Source of the DNA: Pyropia yezoensis
Taxonomy: Eukaryota; Rhodophyta; Bangiophyceae; Bangiales; Bangiaceae
NCBI GenBank assembly: GCA_009829735.1
Contig: CM020618.1
Span: 26,946,894 to 27,010,893, forward strand
Reading direction: 5' to 3'
DNA: 64,000 nt
A program made the position numbers and the translations under genes. The notes below the pieces were generated by a model that did no database searches, was not told where the DNA came from, and saw only the letters and a program-made list of their open reading frames with translations. This document shows positions 10,801-21,511 of the stretch, piece after piece; the stretch's first letter is position 1, and each line of letters begins with the position of its first letter.

Positions 10801-11399
10801 CCAGAGCGCTTTTCCTGTCAAGGGCAACCCTATCCGTCAAGATCCCTCGGCCCTGTACCTGTCCAAGGGCGTCACTTTGGCTCCCCGGTCCCTACAAGCG
10901 GTTTATGTCAAGTGCGGTACCAATGGGAAGTGTTTATTGTACGAGAGGCCCCGCAAGATGGCTAAGAAGGGGCTCCGTTTACACAACGCACTGGCTACGA
11001 TACGGGCCCGACGGGACTTTCGGATCCATGTTATGAACATCTCGGATCGGGCTGTCAACCTGCCCAAGAACTTTGCCGTTGGCGTGGCCATACCGTACGA
11101 TGGTCCCGTGCTCGAGGTCCCTGCGGATTACTTGTCGGCCCCTAGTGAGGGGGCCGCACCACTTGTCACCCTGGGGCCAGAGCAAGGGAACCCGTTGAGC
11201 CAAGCGTCGGCACCGGAGGACGTGACTCCCAAGGGACCCGCCGGAACCACGGTCCCTGAGCCGGACACGACGGACAAGAAGTCTGACGGAACCCCGGTCC
11301 AGATGCCCAAGGTCGCGTATGATTCGATCCCGCCTGAGCTACACCAGGCTGTACGCGAACTTTTGGACCGTTACAAGGACCTATGGGACGGACAACTGG

Positions 11400-12720
11400 G
11401 ACGCATTGATGTGACCCCTCACCGGATTACCCTCGAGGAAGGGGCCGAGCCCATTCGGTCCCAACCGTACCGCACCGGGCTCCATCATCGAGACCTTATC
11501 AAGGAACAAGTGGAGAAGCAGACCCGGCTCGGGGTTATTGAACCGTCCCAGGCTGAGTGGTCCTTCCCGGTTGTGTTGGTCCCGAAGGCCGATGGTACCC
11601 CGAGGTTCTGTGTGGATTACCGGCGCTTGAACGAGGTCACGGTTAAGGATACCTACCCGTTAGCGCGCATGGACGATTGTATCGATTTCCTGGGAGAGGC
11701 TACCGTGTTTTCCATGCTGGACGCCAACTGTGGCTACTGGCAGATCCCTGTGGCTCCTGAGGACCAAGACAAGACTACGTTTACTTGTCACGAAGGAACC
11801 TTCAGATACATCCGGCTCCCATTTGGTCTTACCAACGCCCCGGCTACGTTCCAGAGGGCCATTGATATGATCCTGTCTGGGGTTAAGTGGAAGACGTGCC
11901 TTGTGTACCTGGATGACATTATCGTGTTTTCCAAGGACCATAAGGAACACCTGGCCCATCTGGAAGAGATCTTCGGGTTACTGACTAGGGCCGGTGTTTC
12001 CCTCAAGGCTACCAAGTGCTTTTTTTTCCAGGATGAGGTTGAGTACCTCGGACACATTGTTGGTAAGGGTCAACTCCGTGTGAACGAGAAGAACCTGGTT
12101 GGGCTCCGGGAAGGTAAGACCCCAAGGACCAAGAAGGACCTTCGCAGTTTCCTAGGGATGTGCAATGTGTACCGGCGCTTTGTCAAGGACTACGCCAAGG
12201 TAGCCCGACCCCTATTGGCCATGACTAGTACCAAGGTCCCAGACCCGTTACCACCGTTTACCCCGGCCCAGACGGACGCTTTTGAGGAGCTCAAGTACCG
12301 TCTGACCCATACTCCCGTTCTGGCTCTTCCGAAACGCACGGGTCAGTACATCGTGGATACGGATGCTAGCGCTACCCAGATTGGGTGCGTTTTGCTACAG
12401 GACCAAGGGGACGGGGTCTACAAGCCCGTGGGTTACTGGGGCCGTGTGCTGACTCCGGCTGAGTGTAACTACAGTACCACGGAACGTGAGTGTCTTGCCG
12501 TTGTTTGGGCTCTGTTTCTGTTACGACCGTACCTTGAAGGGACACGCTTTGTGGTACGAACGGACCATACGGCCCTGAAGTGGATGTTACATATGGACGG
12601 AGCCCATGGAAGTTTGGCCCGCTGGCGCCTCCGGCTGGCCGAGTTCCAGTATACCGTTGAGTCCCGTCCCGGGCAACATCATCACGCAGCGGACTTTATG
12701 TCTCGCTTGGATACCACGGG
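11400..12720 (+). CDS. pol: Reverse transcriptase and RNase H of element C
   Basis: RT (about 11420-12010) shows FPVVLVPKADGTPRFCVDYR, LDANCGYWQIPVAPED, FTCHEGTFRYIRLPFGLTNA and the catalytic box YLDD at 11906-11917. The RNase H region (about 12330-12720) shows YIVDTDASATQIGCVLLQ, YSTTERECLAVVWAL and RTDHTALKWML. RT followed by RNase H and then integrase is the Ty3/gypsy order. All catalytic carboxylates that I can place by eye are present. Copying takes place in the gag particle in the cytoplasm. Confidence 0.93.
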
Positions 12721-12949
12721 ATACGAAAGGGGCCCTATACCTGACGAGATACCCTCGCTGTTGACCTTGGCTAACTTTGTCACTGGTTGGACCCGTCCGA
12801 ACTTTAAGACAGGCACACGGTACCCTCCTCTGACAGTCGACAGGATCCTCAAGGCCCAAGGTCAGGACTAGCGTTGCCAGGAACTACGGAAAGAGATGGA
12901 CAAGAACGTGAACTCAAGGTACGGGGAAACACCGGAAGGGTTTCTGGTA

Positions 12950-14300
12950 CGATTGGCTCCTCTTGACCGAGCGGTCCAGATCGTGGTCCCCAAGGCACTA
13001 CAACAAGAGGTCCTGAGCTTGGAACATGAACCGGGACACGCAGGGCACCCAGGCATGAACAAGATGTACACGTCTATGAGGCGGGTATTTTATTGGGAGT
13101 CTATGGTGGCAGATGTGCACGCCTTTGTTTCCAACTGTACCTCGTGTTCCAAGGGCAGGGTCCAAGGGAGACGGCGGACCAACCCGCTCAAACTGTTCCC
13201 TGCAACGGAGCCCTTCAATGACGTGTGCCTTGACCTCTTGGGCCCCTTACGCTGGACCGTCAGCAGGAACCGGTACCTTCTCGTTATCGTGGACCGGTTT
13301 ACTAAGCTGACCCGAGTGGTTCCCCTTGGCAGCCAGGACGCGGCAGTGGTGGCCTCGGCTTTTCTGGATACGTGGGTGGCTTCCTATGGTCCCCCGGAGA
13401 CCCTACTAACGGACAATGGGCCCCAGTTAGCGTCCACATACTTCCGTGGCGTTTGCGGGCTCCTTGGGATCAAGCATGTTACCTCCACCACGTACCATCC
13501 CCAGACCCAAGGACAAGTGGAACGGTTTAATCGCACCATAGTGGCCCAACTCCGCACGTACGTTGAGGACCACCAGGACCATTGGGACGAGTTGGTTTCC
13601 GTGCTCACGGTTGCCTATAACACGAGGCCCCAACGGAGTACCGGTGTGGCCCCGTTTGAGTTTGTGATCCCTGACCGGGTCCGCACCTTTGCCCTGGACA
13701 AGCTCCCTGGCTCCCCGTACCCTAAGGAGTCTACTGGTGCCGCGCGACAGGTCCGAGAGGCGAGACGGGCCCATCTAAGGAACCTGGCCTTCACGGTCCG
13801 TAAGAACCTGGACCTGGCACAGAAACGGTACAAGAGAGGGTACGACAAGCGGGTCACTCCGGTCAACGAGGCCCTACGTATCGGGGACTGGGTCTACGTT
13901 GATAACAATGATGACAGTCGGCAGAAGTTGAACCAGAAGGTCAAGGGTCCCTATCGTATCGTGGACCGGGACGGACATACATTCACGGTTCTGGTCGAGG
14001 GGATCCGTGACAGGGTAAGCAGTGACCATGTGGCCCGGGCACCCACGCCTGCTGGACACACTGACTCCACGTCCCGTTTACACGGGCCACAAGACCCGGT
14101 TGTACCTATGGACTACGAAGACTCAGGCACCCCTTTTGTCTGGGAACGTTTTGTGGGCCACGACCGGGACAGTGATGGGAACCTATGGCTCCTGGTCCGC
14201 TGGTGGGGATACGCCGAGTCCGAGGACACATGGCAACCGTGCCATAAGTTCGACAGGGCTAAGGTTGTTCAGTACTGTGAACGTGTTGGTACCGAGCCCC
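12950..14300 (+). CDS. Integrase with GPY/F-like region and C-terminal chromodomain, element C
   Basis: The zinc-binding HHCC region is at about 13020-13150 (EHEPGHAGHPGMNKMYTSM ... CTSC). The DDE core shows CLDLLGPL, LLTDNGPQLAST and YHPQTQGQVERFNRTI. A GPY/F-like motif (KVKGPYRIVD) precedes the tail. A chromodomain at about 14125-14285 shows FVGHDRDSDGNLWLLVRWWG and SEDTWQP. Family knowledge: chromodomain integrases of chromoviruses steer insertion to chromatin marks. The insertion of C in B fits preference for heterochromatin, but that is inference. Confidence 0.93.
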
Positions 14301-14564
14301 CACTGCGGGAGGAAGAGGCCGTGCCACTACTGGAACCCTTTAAGGCTATCTATGCTGTGTGGCCCTGGAACCTTGAACCGGGTGCGGATCTGTGGCCCCG
14401 TTGCTATCCTTGGGCCAGGCACCCCTTACTCGGTCCAGTGGGTCCCCATGGCCAAGGGCTGGTCCAGATACTCGAGTAGGTGGGCAGGTTGGTGGTTCGA
14501 CTCGGGGCATCAAGGGCGACATTTAGTTCCTGCAAAGATTTTTTCATGGGGGGCTACTTTGTTG

Positions 14565-15498
14565 TCACCGTCGTGGCGACCATCGTGTTCCCCGGCATCG
14601 AAATCGGCTAAGTCGCATCTTCTTCCCCGGGCGTGGGAGCGGATAAGAGGTGTTGCAAGATTGTGGGATCAAGAATTTATTACTATCTGGTGTTGCAACG
14701 CCGTTGTTGCTTACACCAAATCTCACTCCCGCCTCTCCCCCCACGACCCCATACGACCTTGTACGCCCTCCTCGGTGGTGGCTGGTGCGGCGAGCACCCC
14801 CCCCCCCGTGACCTTCGCGTGGGTCCATGCTGACCTCGACGGGGCCCTCTTGCCGGTCGGTGCCCATACTACGGGGGACCAGTGTGCCTTGCCGCGCGGC
14901 GGGTGCCTTGTGCGACGTGCCTGCCGAGGTCACCTTGGTTGCCCCTTGGTATCTTGTGCCCCTTGTACCTTGTCCAACGTTGCCCTGACTTGGTTCTCGT
15001 GGTCCCGATGTACTAGTTGACTCCTTGATCCCGTGGTCCATAGTGACCTTGTTGCGCGTTGTTCCCGCGATGGTCCTTGAGGCCCGGCGAGCCCGTTGGC
15101 GCTTGACCCTCTCGCCGTACGGGGTGGGATCTCTTGGCCGTTGCCCGTTGGTACCGTCACCTTGGCACTGGAGCCCATGGGCACCCTGTCCGTCTTGCTC
15201 CCGTTGGTCCGCTCGTGGCCCATGCCCGTATCGGGGCCGACACGTCCGGGATCCATCTCGGCAGCTCGACCAACGCGTACGACTGTCCCTGACCACGTTC
15301 CTCTTGGTCCATGTTGTTCCCACCTGGCCCTGCAACCGGTACGCCTTGACCGCCGGGAGCCCCTTGACCCGCTGCGCCTTGAACGATGGGACCGCCTTGG
15401 GCGTCAGGTACCGCCGCACCCACAGGCACGCTGGGACCGCCAGGAACCGTCGAGCCCTTGCCAGCCGACGCGCTCGTCGCGGCGCGGCCGGGCTTCAT
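14565..15498 (-). pseudogene. Antisense coding region of element C, between integrase and 3' LTR
   Basis: On the minus strand a Met at 15498 (MKPGRAATSASAGKGS) opens a Gly/Pro/Ala/Val-rich frame with a more ordered patch, YALVELPRWIPDVSAPIRAW. Protein-like sequence then continues towards 14565 in other frames. No known domain was recognised. The same interval of element B carries a 704-codon antisense frame, so the layout is shared, but I see no clear residue similarity between the two. It looks degraded or spliced, and chance open frames in GC-rich DNA remain possible. Confidence 0.35.
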
Positions 15499-16056
15499 GG
15501 GACGGGGTAACGGGACACGGTGTGGGAAGGTGGGGTACCAAGGGAAACGGGTGCGTGGAAACGTTGGAAAGGGGAACGGGTAGAGGGAACGATTGAGGAG
15601 CCCACGGGGAAGCGTAGCGGGGAAGATGGTGCGTTGGGGTCCCGGTCGCGGGGAACGAGGGAGCCCGTGAGGGCCCTCTTGTCCCTGGGCCCCCACTCCG
15701 ACGGATTCCAGGCTGCGCCCGTGTGCCGCCGGCCCCCGTCCGCATCCCCACGCCACCTCACGCACCCCACGGGCCGAGCGCCACATGGGGAGGGTGAGGG
15801 GAGGAGGAATGCAGGCGGGCGGCCGGCGCGGGCTGCGCCACACCCCCCTAGTTACCCTGTGCGTGGCCCTCAGTCCCTCCCGTACCGAACTGGTCAGTCT
15901 GCCCGGGACCCTCTGCCTCGAGACACTTGTCGGGGGGGACCCTGTTTGCAGACACTGGCCCCACGTCCCGTTCGTTGTGACCCTGGTGTAACCCTGTCGG
16001 ACCCTTTCCAGTCCCTCTCCCCGGTTTCCCCGTTGGCCGGCGGGACGCCCGGCCCT

Positions 16057-16069
16057 AGTGAGGGGGCCA
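16057..16069 (+). other. Polypurine tract of element C
   Basis: A short purine-rich run (GTGAGGGGG) ends just before the 3' LTR, the usual place for plus-strand priming. Confidence 0.5.
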
Positions 16070-16715
16070 TGTGGCGTTGTGGCCCTCAGGTACCGTTGGG
16101 ACCCGGGAGGCTGACTTGGGACCTGGCTGGCAGCGTTACGTGGAACCACGCGCTTGCTTGGGATCCCTGCATCGGTGCCCCGGGGCAGTGGCGACACGCC
16201 CGGTGCCCTGATTGGTCCCCCCGGAGCGGAGGACTTGCCGGGTTGGGGGCATACTGACCTTCGGGTTATTTGTTTGATTTTTCGCATTTGTTTTCCTTGC
16301 GTGATTTCGTGTCTTTCCCCTTTTTCCCACTGGGTTTTTTTTGGGGATTGACATTTGTGTGTGGGGGGATTTCGCTTGCTTTTCGTGTGTTGGCCCGGTG
16401 AGCGGCCGGTGCCTTGCTGGCACTTGGCCCGCTGGGGGCGCCCTCTGGGGGCCTCGTTCTGGGCCCCTGGAGGGGCCAGGGGGGGAGGTTCTTGAGGAGT
16501 GCTGCGGGGTTCTCCCCGGGGCCATCTTGTAAAATCAACAGTGCTTTGGGTTCCTTCTCCCTCGGGCTTTTGTCCTGTTTACCTTTGCCTCGTATCGTGG
16601 CGGGCGAGTGGACCAGCAAGGGCTCTTACCTGTTCCTTCCTGGACTCCGGACTGTGGTCTCTGTGAGTGTGTTTGTGGTTTGTGGTTTCGGGAACCTGGG
16701 TTCCATTACGCTACA
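16070..16715 (+). repeat. 3' LTR of element C
   Basis: 646 bp, matches 7734-8379 with two differences seen; directly followed by the GTAGC target duplication at 16716-16720. Confidence 0.97.
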
Positions 16716-17044
16716 GTAGCTGCCGTGGAAACTTCCCAGGGTACCTCTTCGTCTTCCCCAGTCGGAAAGACCCCTCCGGGAACTGACAATCGGTGTTGGA
16801 ACTGCAACTCCGATGGACACTGGGCATATGATTGCCCCAAGTTGAGTGAACGCATACAACAACTTGTTAGGAATGCGAGTAAGAAGTCGGCTACGAACAA
16901 AGTACGTTCACGCCGCGAGGGTGGACCTCGACCGGTCGTCGCGGTCGCCACACCCTCGGCGGAGGAGGCGGACACGTCGTCCTCGGACTCGTCGTCTTCC
17001 CCTTCGCCCTCAGATTCGGACGCCAAGTCGGCGGGAAACAAATG
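16716..17044 (+). pseudogene. gag: gag of element B, downstream part with zinc knuckle
   Basis: This segment resumes element B gag immediately after element C. It contains the CCHC knuckle CWNCNSDGHWAYDC (about 16797-16840) and an acidic Ser/Asp-rich tail (about 16970-17040). It is separated from the upstream part only by the nested element and its target duplication. Confidence 0.8.
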
Positions 17045-17199
17045 ACCGTTGGAGCTTGCCGTCCGAAGCTCACAACGGCAGCCTCGGCCAAGTGGGTCAA
17101 GAGGACGAACCAACCCTGCCGGATACTGCGGCGACCTAAGAGAGTCCGCCCACCTCGGGTAGGACTCCCCAAGAACGTAAACCCACGTCGGGTCATCGC

Positions 17200-17560
17200 G
17201 GTGCTGACGGGTGAGAACTTCCAGGTGGCTGGACGGGTGCAACGTGCCCCCGGCCGTGCCTGCTGTGCCCGTATCGTACTTAATACCGGGTCAGGAGCCT
17301 CCTTGATACGCAAGTCGCTATTGCCAAAGGAGATGAATCTCCAACGCTGGAGGTCTAAAGCTGACCATCTGATCGATATCAATGGTGGGGTACTTCCCAT
17401 CGTTCGTGCCGTGACCCTACCAACTAGGTTGGGGACCCATGAGGTCGACGTGACCTATGGCGTAGTTGAGAATATATCGGTACCCCTGCTTCTGGGTACC
17501 CCTTATGTTGTTACACAAGTGCCTTTGATTTGTGGCCCTGAGTATTGCGTCAAGTTGATG
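17200..17560 (+). pseudogene. Protease region of element B
   Basis: An aspartic-protease-like signature region (TGSGASLIRKSLL, near 17285-17320) and a second motif, PLLLGTPYV (near 17485-17510), lie between the gag knuckle and the reverse transcriptase. Part of a broken fossil; limits are approximate. Confidence 0.65.
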
Positions 17561-18479
17561 AATGGGGAGACCATCCCCATCCTTGGTAAGGCAAAGTCTG
17601 TGGCTCTTGTGACAGTCTCACAGTCGAAGCCTGTTTGCTCTGTGAGGGAAGGGTTTACTGCTACCCTGCGATTAGCCCGTAAAGTCACGTTGCCCCCCAA
17701 CTCGGTGGCGCACGTTGACGTTGTAAGTGATTATACGGGGAACGGGTTGGTGCCTCCTTACCCCCGTCTTGCTCGCAAGCACCAAGTGCATGTTGCCCTT
17801 GGCACGATGGACTCCAAAGCTGGAGTCCCGTGGCGGATCCAGGTTGTAAAACTGAGCTCGTGTAGCACAATAGGTATCCGCTGCACGTCCACTCTCAGGG
17901 AACACTCGCCAGGGGGGATCGGCACCAACGTCACCGGGAGGCCAAGGTTGCTGTCCTTGGAGCGCAAGCCACGGGACCAAGATGGGAGCCCAAATGGGAG
18001 GGGTTTGTTGTTCTACCTTGGCCGGCGGTGGATTCGCCGGCGGCCCCCTCGTTATAAACCCTCGCAGACACTACTAACTACCCTCCACCCCAAGATGCAA
18101 GTCCCTCTGGTCATACGTAACTTATAGACACCGTGACCAGTCCGGACTCCCAAATTGAAAGCCAAGGATTAGAAGTAGCCCCCCTAACATTAGGGTCTCA
18201 ATACGGCCAACCATATTGCTACAGCTCGTCGCCCAAGTACTTCAAGTCGGAAGCCAAGTTCGGCTATATCGACCAACATGAGGGACCGGCAGTAGCGGTC
18301 ACCCTCAACGCGGGCGCGAGTAGCGACCCGAAGTTCGGGAAGGAGAAGCATCAAGCCAAGTCGGCCGCCTCTCCTCGGCCCCGTGTGAACATGGAAGGTG
18401 TTCCACCCAGGATGAGGGTTCAAGTTGAACGCCTCTTGGACCAATATCACAAGTTGTAGGATGGTCAATTGGGACTCAT

Positions 18480-19830
18480 GGGGATCCACCCAACACCGGA
18501 TCGAGCTGAAGCCCGGTGCACCCCCTATACGCCAACAACCGTACAGGGGAGGGCCCCGTTCAAGGGCCCTCGTTAAGGAGCAAGTCGCTCGCATGGAGGC
18601 CCTCGATGTGATCGAGGCCAGCAACGCCGAGTGGGCGAGTCCGGTGGTTATCGTGCCCAAAGTTGATGGGACCCCATGGTTCTGTATCGACTACCGTAAG
18701 CTCAACGAGAGCACGGTGAAGAACAGTTATCATCTACCTAGGATGGAAGACTGTCTGGACTCTCTGGGGGAGGCAAACGTGTTCTCTACCCTAGACTGCA
18801 ACGCGGGGTACTGGCAATTTCCCATTGCCCCAGAGGACAGGCATAAAACTACCTTTACCTGTCACTGTGGTACCTACCAGTGCAAGCGCCTACCGTTTGG
18901 ACTGTGCAACGCGCCGGCAACTTTCCAGCGCGCTATGGACATGATTCTGGTCGGAGTACGGTGGCAGATCTGTCTCGTGTACCTAGACGATATCATTGTG
19001 TTCTCCCGAAGTCCGGAGGAGCACATTTGCCATCTTGGTCAGGTGTTCAAGCTGCTTGCTGACGCCGGTGTGTCACTGAAGGCGAGCAAGTGCCACCCCT
19101 TCACTCAAGAGGTGGAATATTTGGGACATGATGTCCGTCCGGGGCGCCTCAGTGTCAACGAGAAGAACTTGAGGGCCATCCGTAAGGCTCAGTACCTCCG
19201 GACCCAGACCCAGATGAGGAGCTTCCTCGGGATGTGTAACGTGTACCGACGTTTCACCGAGGGCTTCGCCAAGGCGTAGAAGCCATTGAATGAGCTAGTT
19301 AGCTCAACGCTACCGAAGATCCTGCCTCCCCCAAGTCGGGTGGAGCAGGAATCCATTGAGACTCTTCGGGACCTTCTGCTGAAGCCCCCTATCTTGGCTA
19401 TTCCCAGGTTGGGAGGCCACTACATCCTGGATGTGGACGCTAGCTACGACCAACTTGGTTGTGTGTTGCTCCAGCAGCAGCCGGACAAGAAGTACTTGCC
19501 GGTGGGATACTTCAGCAAGGGGCTGAACTCGGCCGAAAAGAACTACGGAATCACCGAGTTGGAAGGACTCGCAGTGGTGTGGGCGGTGACGTCACTTCAT
19601 CACTACCTACAGGGTGAGAAGTTCCTCATGCGCTGTGACCACCGCGCGTTGCAGGCCATCTTTAAGACGGATTGTACGAACACTCGTGTCAACCGGTGGA
19701 GGGTGCGACTGGCACCCTTCAACTTTGATATTGAGTACCGACCTAACAGGCAACATGCCCTTGCCGACGGCCTTTCTCGGGTACCTACCGAGGGGCTGGA
19801 CACTAACCCAGTCGATGAGGACATTCCCAT
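18480..19830 (+). pseudogene. pol: Reverse transcriptase and RNase H of element B
   Basis: RT (about 18520-19070) shows ASPVVIVPKVDGTPW, LDCNAGYWQFPIAPED, RLPFGLCNAPATFQRAMDM and the box YLDD at 18980-18991. The RNase H region (about 19420-19800) shows YILDVDASYDQLGCVLLQQ, YGITELEGLAVVWA and CDHRALQAIF. Residues match element C closely, so B and C are sister lineages. The element's sense coding is broken in several places. Confidence 0.88.
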
Positions 19831-20089
19831 CGTGGGGGTAGTCACGCGCTCGGGTCAGGCGTTGAACCCCGAGGCGGCAGGGAACAAGAAGTACTTGCCC
19901 CTGTTTCTGGACGAGGTGGTAAAGGCCCAGGCCGAGGATCCCTTATGCAAGTCGCAGAGGGATACACTGGATACAGTGGCGGAGACGCGGTTCTTTCTGG
20001 GAGACAATGGCCTCCTCATGAGGAGGGGGGTAGTCCAGGGGACCGAACAACTTGTCGTCCCCGCATCTCTCAAGGACAGTATTCTTGAG

Positions 20090-21354
20090 AGGGAGCACAA
20101 CGCTCCCACAGGAGGACACCTGGGGTGTAGTAAACTGTACCAGACCCTGAGGACCAGGTACTACTGGCCGTCCATGGTGGTGGACATCTACAGTTGGGTG
20201 GCTGCCTGTACAAGTTGTGCGCTGAACCGTCTGATGGAACGGCGGCCTACTACGGCTATGCTACTGTTACCGGCCAAGGAGCCCTTTGCCGCGTTGGCCA
20301 TGGACATCCTTGGGCCACTGCCAGTGACCGAGGAGGGCAACCAGTACCTCCTGGTCATCTGTGACTGCTTCACGAAACTTACGCGAGCGATCCCACTGGC
20401 AGAGATCACGGCCATGTCGGTCGTGTCAGCCTTCCTAGATCGCTGGGTTGCCGCGTATGGCATCCCGGATAGTACACTTTCGGACAATGGACCGCAGTTT
20501 GCGTTGGTACTGTTCAGGGAGTGCTGGATATGTTGGGGGTCAAGGCAAACTATGCCACCCCCTACCACCCACAAACTAATGGGCAGGTGGAGCGATTCAA
20601 CAAAACTATTGTTCGGCAGCTGCGCCACTCTGTGAGTGAGCACGTGAAAACGTGGGACCAATACATTTCTATTCTTACCACTGCCTACAATTCGCAGGTT
20701 CACTCATCTACCGGGGAAGTACCCCTCGCTTTTGTGACCCCCCGTCGCGTGCGGTCTATTGCCGTGCGGCGGCCGCTCCCAACTGGGGAGGATGGTGGCA
20801 TTACGCCTACTCCTACTGAGAGAGAGTAAGGCGGAGTTCGCTGCTAGGCTTGAAAAACTCATCCCTAAAGTCAGGGCTGAAATGGACAAAGCCCAAAAGC
20901 GCTGCAAGCGTACCGTTGACAAAAAGGTGCGCAATGCTAAGCATGTCCCAGAGCAGGGTGACTGGGTACTGGTACACTCCCACACCCCAACTGGGAGTAA
21001 GCTGGTATTCCAGACGAAGGGGCCGTACCAGGTCCTTCGTACTGATGGGCGGCGCTCCACCATCGAAAGTGCCGATGGGATCCGCACAGTGAACGGACAG
21101 GACGTGGTCAGAGTTGCACCACCGCCTGCAGGCGACCCAGCTTGGGCGCGTGCGTTGGAAGCGTGGCGCCTGCCCTCGCTGCCTGCGGCTAAACATGGTT
21201 CGCAGGAGTACGTGTTCGATACGTTCATCGACCACGGCTGGGATCAGGACACTAACCGCCTCATGTTGAGGGTGCGCTGGTTCGGCTACAAAGCCAAGGA
21301 TGATACGTGGGAGTATGTGGAGGACCTTCCCGCTGAGAAGGTCCGGGCATACTG
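20090..21354 (+). pseudogene. Integrase with chromodomain, element B
   Basis: The HHCC region is at about 20094-20220 (EHNAPTGGHLGCSKLYQTL ... CTSC). DDE core parts include AMDILGPLPV and LSDNGPQFA, and there is a GPY-like motif (KGPYQVLRTDG). The chromodomain is at 21208-21354 (FDTFIDHGWDQDTNRLMLRV, then RWFGYKAKDDTWEYVEDL). Broken fossil. Confidence 0.85.
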
Positions 21355-21511
21355 TTCCCCGAATGAGATAGACCCTAACAGCCCTCCCTCAACGTGAGGG
21401 AAGGCCGAGTAGCAGTGCCAAGAGAGTGCTTCAAGTCGAAGTGGTACGCAGAGTGGCTTTTAGCTACAGCCCTTTCCCTCACACTCCCACAACAACAAAG
21501 ACAGCTGCCAA

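Larger units (their letters stand above)
7734..16715 (+). mobile_element. Element C: 9-kb Ty3/gypsy chromovirus nested in gag of element B
   Basis: Two 646-bp LTRs (7734-8379 and 16070-16715) begin TG and end GCTACA, with target duplication GTAGC. I saw only two differences between the LTRs, so this insertion is recent and much younger than its host element B. Internal order: primer site, gag with CCHC knuckle, protease, reverse transcriptase, RNase H, integrase, chromodomain, a region with antisense coding, and a purine tract. The sense coding looks close to whole. It is spread over about three reading frames, meaning about two breaks or recoding points. Some Ty3/gypsy families do use recoding. 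Confidence 0.97.

Noticed and set aside
15520-16257. A 245-codon plus-strand frame running into the 3' LTR of element C
   Set aside because: It crosses the LTR boundary and is low complexity; no domain.
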